Assembly: GCF_000373245.1 (NCBI RefSeq)
Contig: NZ_KB890757.1
Coordinates: 146,651 to 210,650, forward strand
Direction: 5' to 3'
Length of the DNA: 64,000 nucleotides
Origin: Echinicola pacifica DSM 19836
GTDB taxonomy: Bacteria > Bacteroidota > Bacteroidia > Cytophagales > Cyclobacteriaceae
Positions 56,787 to 64,000 of the stretch are shown in pieces. The stretch's first letter is position 1. Every line of letters begins with the position of its first letter. Both the position numbers and the translations under genes were made by a program. The notes below the pieces were generated by a model, which made no database searches, was not told the origin of the DNA, and saw nothing but the letters and a program-made list of their open reading frames with translations.

Positions 56787-56822
56787 AAGGACCTATGAAG
56801 GAGCTTCATAGGTCCTTTTTTA
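56787..56822 (+). terminator. Terminator after the HIT gene
   Basis: A perfect 14-bp stem (AAGGACCTATGAAG with CTTCATAGGTCCTT), GAG loop, then six T. Confidence 0.93.
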
Positions 56823-58040
56823 TGTCCTCAATTTTGATTTTTAGCTTAATTCTTACCATTCTCCTTTTAGTGATCCGTAGTTCTTAAGGGTTGATGATGG
56901 TGATTTTTTCTGATTCGCTTCGCTCCAAAGAAAATGCCTCTAATGTGAGAGGTTATTTTCTTGTATTCTATTTTGTTTGTAATCTTTTGAAAATCAATTG
57001 ATTAGATTTAGTTGTGGTTCTCAAAAGCGCAGCTTGAAAAATAGATTTCCCCACAGCATAGATGGTCTATTGATGAATAGAGGCCGGTCTTCATATGAAG
57101 AGGAGCTCTGCTAGGAAGAGCGCTGGCTTATGCGGCTTAAGTCAAATGGGTCTGGGTGCTATATAGAGTGGAGGCGCATTTTTTTTGTCGCCAGGCCATA
57201 GTCGATATTTCAAGGCCCTCATGCGCTCTTTATATATAGCTTATGCAGATTTAGTTAAAGGCTTACCATTTAGGATCCTTTGACAAGACAGGCTAGCCCT
57301 TATTAGCCACGACACGCTTGGCCAATTGAGAGCGTGAAGCATTGGGGGATGAGTAGTGGAATATGGAGTGATATTGAGTGGGGCAAAATTGATTTTACTC
57401 CTTAATAGTTATTTTCCCTCTATATGTGGGTAAAATGATAGGCAATATGGGAGATGTACCTAAAAGCGGCATTAGAAAGTGGGTACTATTAAGAGAAGAA
57501 GTGCTCAAAAATAGGGGGGTAAAGATTCTAGGGCATTGGTATCTAAAGTTTTAGAGGATAGAAGGTCGTGATTTTTAAAAAAATAGTGTTTGGTAATTTA
57601 ATACCTGTTTTCAGGTGCTTTCTACTAGGTAACCCCACCAATTCGCCCTCCTAAATCTGGTGATTTTTACCAGTATTATGTGCTCTTAAATGGCTTTAAG
57701 TAATGATTATTGGGTAATACGCCCTAAAATCGCTTAAAATTGTAATTTACCCGCTTATCGTAATTATATAGTTAGAAATTACAGGTATTTTTTAGGATTA
57801 AATTAATAAGATATATTCTTATTTTTTGTTTGCGTATATGTGCGTATCCGTTTCTTAGACATTCAGCTTGAATATTACATTATTTGTGTCAGTAGCGAAT
57901 TAATAAGTATGAACGGTCTAATAAACGTTAGAAAATAAGTTCCTCTGAAAAAATTGGCGCTTCAAAAGAGTAATTGGTGGGGCAACTGCCCTTTAAAGTA
58001 TAGAAGAAGCATTTTAGTATTGACATTCATCAAAATAGTA
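56823..58040. other. 1.2-kb non-coding region upstream of the surface module
   Basis: The longest stretch without a gene in the window. I find no open frame with gene features up to ATG 58041. Two inverted repeats stand out near the right end: CTGGT(7)ACCAG-like at about 57658-57674, and GTAATTT (57742-57748) with AAATTAC (57776-57782). Probably a regulatory region or a long leader for the PorP/SprF operon; no promoter could be fixed. Confidence 0.5.
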
Positions 58041-59009
58041 ATGGGAAAACTTATCAAAATATTAATGCTGATTAACTTGGGCTTTTTTAGCACTCAAGTA
58101 TTTGGTCAACAAATGCCGCAATTCAGTCAGTATATATTTAATGGACTGCATGTTAATCCAGGGTATGCGGGATATAAGAATGTGGGGTATATACAATCTA
58201 CTTACAGATCTCAATGGATTAATTTCCCAGGAGCACCAAAGACCTTCACGGCCACTGCAGATTTCAGTGCCAACGAAGGGACCATGGGTTTTGGGGTAGC
58301 CTTTACGCATGATGAGATCGGTCCTACCAAGACTACTGGTGCACTTCTTACCTATGCTTATCACTTGCAGGTGGGTAGAGAGTCTTTTTTAGCATTAGGG
58401 ATTAGTGGTGGATTATCTGATTACCGTTTCGACTTTGATCAGCTGAAGCCAGTTGATGAGGATGATCCATTATTGACCGAGGGTATCGTGAATGTGCTGG
58501 AACCCAACCTGAATGTGGGTTTATTCTATCACACTCCCAAATACTACGCTGGTCTGAGTGCTTATAATATCGTAAGCACCCAAGCTTTAGAAAACCAAGG
58601 CGTGGAGCGTAAGTATGAGAATTTCCATTATTACCTAACTGCCGGGGCGATCTGGCCACTATCTGCGGTGGTATCCATCAAGCCTTCGTTCCTGATCAAG
58701 GAAGTAGCAGGTGCTCCTACCAGTTATGATATCAATACCATGTTCTTATTGTATGAGAGGTTTTGGATCGGGGGAAGCTACAGAAGCAATTTCAATATCT
58801 CCAAAGATAATTTACAAGAAGACTTAAGTCACAGAAATGCCATTGCAATAGTTATGGAAATATTTGCTACGGACAATTTTAGAATTGGCTATGCATACGA
58901 TCATAATTTGAATGCTTTAAATAACCTTAGAAATAGTTCGCACGAGTTATCAGTGGGATATTATCTGAGCCCTAGAAATGTAAAAATGAGAAATCAAAGG
59001 TGGTTCTAA
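58041..59009 (+). CDS. PorP/SprF family outer-membrane protein
   Basis: 322 residues from ATG 58041 (MGKLIKILMLINLGFFSTQVFGQ as signal peptide). The N-terminal QMPQFSQYIFNGLHVNPGYAG is the PorP/SprF signature, followed by beta-barrel strands. SprF helps T9SS deliver SprB-like adhesins to the surface in Flavobacterium. The frame extends upstream to 57954, but that part lacks signal-peptide form. First gene of a four-gene module, 2 bp before the OmpA gene. Confidence 0.9.
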   Translation: MGKLIKILMLINLGFFSTQVFGQQMPQFSQYIFNGLHVNPGYAGYKNVGYIQSTYRSQWINFPGAPKTFTATADFSANEGTMGFGVAFTHDEIGPTKTTGALLTYAYHLQVGRESFLALGISGGLSDYRFDFDQLKPVDEDDPLLTEGIVNVLEPNLNVGLFYHTPKYYAGLSAYNIVSTQALENQGVERKYENFHYYLTAGAIWPLSAVVSIKPSFLIKEVAGAPTSYDINTMFLLYERFWIGGSYRSNFNISKDNLQEDLSHRNAIAIVMEIFATDNFRIGYAYDHNLNALNNLRNSSHELSVGYYLSPRNVKMRNQRWF

Positions 59010-59011
59010 AG

Positions 59012-61300
59012 ATGAGAAAGATAAAGACAATACTATTACTAATGGTCCTAAGCAATGCCGCTTTTGCTCAGCGCTCACTTCTGAGATACGCTGATGAGCA
59101 GATGGATCAGCTGAACTATAAAGCTGCTGCGGAGCTATATGAGAAGGCCTACGAGAAGAAAGCCAGGTACATGACCGCCAGAAATGTAGCGTATAGCTAT
59201 GGTAAGATCAATGATTACGATAAGGCTTACGTATGGTGGGAGAAAGCTCTTTCTTATAAAGGAGAATATACCCAGGAAGATGTGAAGGGATTTGCTCAAA
59301 CCGCACATGCCGTCAATCGGTATGGTGAAATAAATGATTTATTGCAGCAGGAAGATATTGATGAGAGGACGTTGGCAGAGTGGGATTTTCTTGCTGCAAA
59401 TCATTCACCTGTGGACCCTACCAAGGTGATCGCGGTGGAAGAGCTTAACACCAATGCTGCAGACTTTTACCTGACCAAAGATGCCGCTGGCAACAAATAC
59501 TTTGTTTCAGATAGAGGAATAGAAAAGTCCTCCAGCATGAAGCTCTTTAGATTGGATGCTCGCAATAAGTCCTTTAATAAGGATTACTATCAGTGGACCG
59601 GGAGAAGCTACCTGAGCATTTACAAGCAGAATCCTGCCGGAGAGATCCAAAAGCTGACAGTGGATACAGAGGCCTTTAGGCATGTAAGTGACCCTGCTTT
59701 TGCAGAAATAAACGGTAAGACCTACCTGTTTTTTACAGCAACCAGAGGCATTACCAAAGTAAAAGGTGAGGATGAAGTAATCGTTTATCCTGAATTGTAT
59801 TATGGGATCCTGGACGAAAATGGCACTATCAGCCAGTATGAAGCCTTTCCAGGTAATTCCATTCATGAGTACGCCATAGTAAGTCCATACATTTCTCAGG
59901 ACAACAACCTTTATTTCTCTTCCAATATGGATGGAGGCCTTGGAGGTTATGACCTTTATAAAGTGGCCCTGATCACGGATTCAAATGGAATTGGCTTCGG
60001 TGCCGCAGAGAACCTTGGGGAAATGGTGAACACCAGTAATGACGAGAGGGACCCATTTATTTATAATAGCGCTTTGTACTTCTCTTCCAATGGCCACCAG
60101 GGTTATGGAGGATTGGATATTTATCAATCGAAAATCAACGGAGAGACTTTAGGCAAAGTACAGAACCTAGGTCTGCCGATCAATAGTATTCGAGATGATT
60201 TTGCCTACAGGATGTTTTCGGATAATGAGCTTTACCTAAGCTCCAATAGAGATGCCGAAAATGGATTGGATGATATATATAAAATTAGACCAGTGTTTAG
60301 AAAATTTATAGCTGAGGTGGTGGATTGCAACGGAAATCCTATAGAAGGGGCTCAATTGGAATTTGTAGATGCCAAAGGGAAGAATATCGCATTGGCTACT
60401 ATCGAAAACAATAAATATAAAACTGATCTGGGTCAGGATGAATTGTATAATCTGTCCATTATGAAGGCCGGTTACTTTACCGTATCGGATAATGAAATCT
60501 CCGCATTAGGGAAAGATTCGATCCTGATCACAAAGCAGTATAAGCTTGCCAAATATCCAGCTCCGGATGTTGCGGTATTTACTGAGATCATCTATTACGA
60601 TTTGGACAAAAGTTTTATCCGTAGAGGAGAAGATGATATTCTGAATGATGTATCAGCATTGCTAAATACTTATCCTGAGCTGACATTAGAAGTTCGCTCA
60701 CATACTGATTCCAGAGCTTCTCATAAGTACAATCAACGATTGAGTAAAAGACGTGCAAATGCTGTAAGTAAATATCTGGAAGCAGAGGGAATTGATCCAG
60801 ATCGATTGACTTTATCATGGTATGGTGAGGAGGATCTAATCAGCTCATGCCCAGACGGTGTAAGCTGTAAAGAGGAGCTTCATCAGGTAAATAGACGTAG
60901 TGAATTGATCATTCCATTAAATACTAAAAAATTAATTGAGTTAAAATCCACATCCTCAGATTATTGCGAAATGAGCTCTCAGATCGAGCAGTTGATGATT
61001 AAGGCCAATCTATACAACCTTGATATGCATCAACTGGCTATGGATCTGGATGTTGCGCAGATAATGGCTTTGGAAAGGTTAAGGTTATTGATGACCTTTA
61101 ATCCAGAGCTGGACGTCACACTCATTGCTCAACATGAAGGTGACCAAACAATTTTTAGTAACAAGTGCTCGAAGTTAAAGGAATTTTTAGTAAGCCGAGG
61201 ATTGGATTCGGACAGAGTTAAGGTATCTCCACATTCGGAGGAAGAATTACAATCAGCATCAAGTCAGTCCCGTGGTAATATGATAATCAGAATTAAATGA
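59012..61300 (+). CDS. PorE-like protein: TPR, beta-propeller, carboxypeptidase-like and OmpA domains
   Basis: 762 residues from ATG 59012. Signal peptide (to AAFAQ), TPR-like repeats (about 22-110), PD40/WD-type propeller blades (about 140-430; LYFSSNMDGGLGGYDLY, LYFSSNGHQGYGGLDIY, LYLSSNRDAENGLDDIY), CarboxypepD_reg-like fold (about 435-500), OmpA domain (about 525-640) with HTDSRA and the peptidoglycan motif NQRLSKRRANAVSKYL. A second, decayed OmpA-like copy follows (about 685-762). It links an outer-membrane system to peptidoglycan. Overlaps the next gene by 4 bp. Confidence 0.9.
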   Translation: MRKIKTILLLMVLSNAAFAQRSLLRYADEQMDQLNYKAAAELYEKAYEKKARYMTARNVAYSYGKINDYDKAYVWWEKALSYKGEYTQEDVKGFAQTAHAVNRYGEINDLLQQEDIDERTLAEWDFLAANHSPVDPTKVIAVEELNTNAADFYLTKDAAGNKYFVSDRGIEKSSSMKLFRLDARNKSFNKDYYQWTGRSYLSIYKQNPAGEIQKLTVDTEAFRHVSDPAFAEINGKTYLFFTATRGITKVKGEDEVIVYPELYYGILDENGTISQYEAFPGNSIHEYAIVSPYISQDNNLYFSSNMDGGLGGYDLYKVALITDSNGIGFGAAENLGEMVNTSNDERDPFIYNSALYFSSNGHQGYGGLDIYQSKINGETLGKVQNLGLPINSIRDDFAYRMFSDNELYLSSNRDAENGLDDIYKIRPVFRKFIAEVVDCNGNPIEGAQLEFVDAKGKNIALATIENNKYKTDLGQDELYNLSIMKAGYFTVSDNEISALGKDSILITKQYKLAKYPAPDVAVFTEIIYYDLDKSFIRRGEDDILNDVSALLNTYPELTLEVRSHTDSRASHKYNQRLSKRRANAVSKYLEAEGIDPDRLTLSWYGEEDLISSCPDGVSCKEELHQVNRRSELIIPLNTKKLIELKSTSSDYCEMSSQIEQLMIKANLYNLDMHQLAMDLDVAQIMALERLRLLMTFNPELDVTLIAQHEGDQTIFSNKCSKLKEFLVSRGLDSDRVKVSPHSEEELQSASSQSRGNMIIRIK

Positions 61301-62883
61301 TGAGAACATCTAACGCAATATTTTGCATGCTAGGGACATTGCTCCTTTGCGGGTTCGGTGAGACCTCGCTGGTATGTGCACAGACGACAAACTACGGTAC
61401 GCTAAAAGTGAATTCGGGCACCATAGTTTCCACCTTATTTGATTTTGAGAATAAGGAAGAAGGGGAGATGACCAACGATGGGGAGTTTTATGTATTTGCC
61501 AATTACGCCAATAAGGGCAAGGTAGGATTTACAGAAGGACAGACCACAGGTCTTACCAGGTTCCAAGGGAGCGCCTTGCAGATTATTCAAGGTGCCCGGG
61601 AGATTAATTTACAGCATGTTCTTTTTCAGAACGCTGCTCAAAACGAACCATTCCATTTGTCAGGCCTAATGAATATCTCCGGTGAAGCGGATTTTTCAGA
61701 CGGGATTGTCCAGGCCAATGAGTTTGATGGAGAGATAGATTTTAAAGAAAATGGCCTCACAAAAAATGTGTCTGATGCAAGTTTTGTGGATGGTCTGGTA
61801 AGCAAATCAGGTGATAAGGCTTTTACCTATCCTATTGGAGATAAGGGCTATTATCGATTAGATGCCATCTCGGCAACAGGCAATAATGGTGATTTTCGGA
61901 CACAGTACTTTTTCGAGGATCCGAATAGCCAATATCCAAGAGCAAATAAAGAGGCTCAAATCAATGCGATCAACGACGCAGAATATTGGACAATGGAAAA
62001 GCGTGATGGCGCTAAGGATGTGAAGCTGTCTCTTTCCTTTCGTGATGTGACCACCCCCGCTTTTATACTTGGTGAAGTGGAAACAGGGATGCATATCGTG
62101 AGATGGGACGAAACAGCCCAGCAATGGGAGGACCTCGGAGGAGAGATGGATGCTGCAAATCAGCTCATCACGACGCCAGAGGAACTTTCAGCCTATGGTG
62201 TCTTTACCATGGCAACGGTTCAGAGTTCCTTGACGGATCTGACAATTACGAAGACATCTTTTGAAAAGATGGTCTGGGCAGGCGATGACTTAGAATATGA
62301 AATCCGAGTTCAAAATAACAGCGATATCACAGCTACCAACGTGGTAATTGTCGATAATCTCCCGGATGGCACACGGTATAAATCAATGACAGTAGAGTCG
62401 GCTTTCGGCTTATTGGAATATACCTTGGAAACCATGGGACAAAGTCTTATTTGGACGGTTCCGGAATTCATTTCTAGAGATGAGATGATCATTAAACTAA
62501 CAGTATCTACCCAGGAAGTGGGTGCAATCAAAAACTTAGTACAAGTAAGCTCCAAAGAAGAGGACGCAGAACCTTCTGACAATATTGATGAAGATGAAAA
62601 TGAAGTTCGGGAATTTTTTATTCCAAACATCATTACACCTAATGCAGATGGTGAAAATGACGTTTTTGAAATTAAAGGATTAAGCAAATTCTCCCAACAC
62701 AAAGTAACGATTATTAATAGATGGGGTGACCATGTATTTGAATCAGATGATTATAAGAATAACTGGGATGCCGATGGCCTAATTGACGGAACCTATTTCT
62801 ACGTACTTGAAGTCACCCTGGATGATGGATCTAGAAAGACCTTCAAAGGATGGATTCAAGTAATGAGAAACCCGATTAAATAA
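61297..62883 (+). CDS. T9SS type B cargo protein with DUF11-like domain
   Basis: 528 residues. Signal peptide (MMRTSNAIFCMLGTLLLCGF to CAQ), a beta-rich N-terminal part (about 35-300), a DUF11-like domain (about 312-430; WAGDDLEYEIRVQNNSDITATN, VVIVDNLPDGT), and the gliding-type C-terminal domain (about 445-528) with FFIPNIITPNADGENDVF, VTIINRWGDHVF and GTYFYVLEV. The last is the T9SS type B sorting signal. Extracellular; likely client or part of the SprF-dependent adhesin system. ATGA overlap with the OmpA gene. Confidence 0.9.
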   Translation: MMRTSNAIFCMLGTLLLCGFGETSLVCAQTTNYGTLKVNSGTIVSTLFDFENKEEGEMTNDGEFYVFANYANKGKVGFTEGQTTGLTRFQGSALQIIQGAREINLQHVLFQNAAQNEPFHLSGLMNISGEADFSDGIVQANEFDGEIDFKENGLTKNVSDASFVDGLVSKSGDKAFTYPIGDKGYYRLDAISATGNNGDFRTQYFFEDPNSQYPRANKEAQINAINDAEYWTMEKRDGAKDVKLSLSFRDVTTPAFILGEVETGMHIVRWDETAQQWEDLGGEMDAANQLITTPEELSAYGVFTMATVQSSLTDLTITKTSFEKMVWAGDDLEYEIRVQNNSDITATNVVIVDNLPDGTRYKSMTVESAFGLLEYTLETMGQSLIWTVPEFISRDEMIIKLTVSTQEVGAIKNLVQVSSKEEDAEPSDNIDEDENEVREFFIPNIITPNADGENDVFEIKGLSKFSQHKVTIINRWGDHVFESDDYKNNWDADGLIDGTYFYVLEVTLDDGSRKTFKGWIQVMRNPIK

Positions 62884-62921
62884 TCTTAAAAAATATAGAC
62901 AATACATTAAATCATAGTGTT

Positions 62922-64000
62922 ATGAAAAATCTTTTATTGGTATTGATATTCCTGCTTCCCGTAGGATATGTAAGTGCCCAGGTCGGAGTAGGGACAACGA
63001 CCCCAAACCCCTCGGCACAATTGGAAGTGGTGGCTTCCGACAAAGGTATCCTCATCCCCCGGGTGGCGCTTACCCATGTCACCGATTCAGCCACAATTAA
63101 GGCAGGAAATGTAGAAAGCCTGATGGTATTCAATACCACAAACAGCGATCTTATTGTTCCTGGATACTATTATTGGTTTGATGGCCGATGGAGAAGACTT
63201 GCTTCTACCGCGGGCGGAAATACCTCTAACAACTTCGTGATCTACGATCCGGCAAATGATGAATTCTATTATTTGAACGAGAAAGGAGACAAAATTACGA
63301 TCTCAATCGGTGACTTACTAAATGAGTCCACTTCTACACTCGTGGACAATGGCGATGGTACTTATACCTATACCGACGAGAAAGAGGTGAAAACCATTAT
63401 TAATGTTCCTGAAAGTATTGTAAATAATTTCAGCGAAATAATTTACCATCCTGAGGTTCTTGATACCCTGGTGACTATCATCCAACACTATGGTGGTAAC
63501 GTAAGCTATAATGGTGATTCATTTACTTATGTGGACGAGAATGGTGTAGTAAATGAAATTACTATTTCCGATGTCGTGAAATTGAACGAAACCATTACCA
63601 CACTTATTGATAATGGAAATGGCTCATATACTTATACCAACGAAGCTGGAGAAAACACTACTTTAAATGTGACCCAAGAGGTGATCACGAATTTTAATAC
63701 GATTATCACCAATATTCAAGTGATGAATCATATTATTAAACTGATCAAACAACACGGTGGAAACGTTTTCTATGACGGTGATAATTTAACTTATATTACT
63801 GAAGATGGTGAAGAAAAAACCATTACAATCGAAGAGTTAGTAAAAGCGAATGAAACGATTACTACTTTGGCTGATAATGGCGACGGTACCTTTACCTATA
63901 CCTCCGAAGATAATACAACCACGACTTTTAATGTATCTCAAAGCGGAGCAGGTTCTCCAAACGATAATGGCACCAACGGTGTAGCTGGTGACATCTATGT
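62922..64000 (+). CDS. Secreted repeat protein, partial at the window edge
   Basis: Open from ATG 62922 to the right edge (359 codons, no stop). Signal peptide MKNLLLVLIFLLPVGYVSAQ, then GVGTTTPNPSAQLEVVASDKG, an N-terminal module frequent in Bacteroidota surface proteins. From 63321 it is built of exactly 264-bp (88-residue) repeats, each with two beta-hairpin halves (DNGDGTYTYTDE and GDSFTYVDENG types). It ends the window in a GSPNDNGTNGVAG linker. Fourth gene of the surface module, likely an adhesin; no C-terminal sorting signal is visible yet. Confidence 0.88.
   Translation, partial: MKNLLLVLIFLLPVGYVSAQVGVGTTTPNPSAQLEVVASDKGILIPRVALTHVTDSATIKAGNVESLMVFNTTNSDLIVPGYYYWFDGRWRRLASTAGGNTSNNFVIYDPANDEFYYLNEKGDKITISIGDLLNESTSTLVDNGDGTYTYTDEKEVKTIINVPESIVNNFSEIIYHPEVLDTLVTIIQHYGGNVSYNGDSFTYVDENGVVNEITISDVVKLNETITTLIDNGNGSYTYTNEAGENTTLNVTQEVITNFNTIITNIQVMNHIIKLIKQHGGNVFYDGDNLTYITEDGEEKTITIEELVKANETITTLADNGDGTFTYTSEDNTTTTFNVSQSGAGSPNDNGTNGVAGDIY
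63321..64000 (+). repeat. Tandem 264-bp coding repeats
   Basis: Units start at 63321, 63585 and 63849 (third cut by the window), all in frame and without indels. Conserved core of each unit: NET(I/S)TTL.DNG.G.(Y/F)TYT, then GGNV.Y.GD..TY...G....ITI. A half unit (residues around YYLNEKGDKITISIGDLL) precedes the first. Confidence 0.85.

Overview
The window comes from a member of the Bacteroidota, most likely a gliding Cytophagales bacterium (Cyclobacteriaceae-like; genus not resolved). The clues are recurrent promoters of the Bacteroidota type (TAnnTTTG about 19 nt after a TTTG), AT-rich gene starts mostly without Shine-Dalgarno sequences, zinc-free forms of S14, L36 and L32, a fused E1 alpha/beta dehydrogenase, and a type IX secretion (T9SS) surface module with PorP/SprF, an OmpA/propeller protein and a gliding-type C-terminal sorting domain. 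I see no tRNA, rRNA, insertion sequence, prophage or CRISPR array.

Region 1 (1-15.8 kb): the 3' end of fusA, rpsJ, then the S10-spc-alpha ribosomal superoperon from rplC to rplQ, including secY, map, infA, rpmJ and rpoA. rpsJ is cut off from rplC by a terminator and about 550 bp of non-coding DNA carrying a new promoter. A second internal promoter lies between rpsN and rpsH. Region 2 (15.8-21.2 kb): carA, eno, a DivIC/FtsB-like division protein overlapping a small outer-membrane barrel gene, and the cysteine pair cysE-cysM.

Region 3 (21.9-33 kb), accessory metabolism and envelope: a luciferase-like flavin enzyme; a TPP-riboswitch-controlled thiamine salvage operon thiM-thiE-thiD-tenA; a small periplasmic PepSY-like protein; DUF4256; a Tat-exported sulfite-oxidase-like molybdoenzyme with its own cytochrome c; a two-domain fasciclin lipoprotein; a DUF922-like HExxH protein; and a lectin-fold secreted protein. 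Region 4 (33-45 kb): a DeoR-type regulator convergent with a GH20 hexosaminidase, alanine dehydrogenase, the fused 2-oxoacid dehydrogenase E1, a lipoprotein, a LuxE-like acyl-protein synthetase, a 39-residue lipoprotein, a sigma-54 activator lacking a DNA-binding domain, RNase P RNA, and DUF3109.

Region 5 (45-56.8 kb): on the minus strand pepA-pdxA-yceD-rpmF and fabH-efp-accB-accC (vitamin B6, ribosome/translation, fatty acid initiation); on the plus strand rsmA-mgtE, a D-2-hydroxyacid dehydrogenase, greA with a hairpin in its leader, and a HIT hydrolase. Region 6 (56.8-64 kb): about 1.2 kb of non-coding DNA, then a four-gene surface module: PorP/SprF, a PorE-like OmpA protein with a decayed second OmpA domain, a type B T9SS cargo protein, and a secreted repeat protein that runs off the window and is built from exactly 88-residue (264-bp) repeats. 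This last module is the most interesting part of the window.
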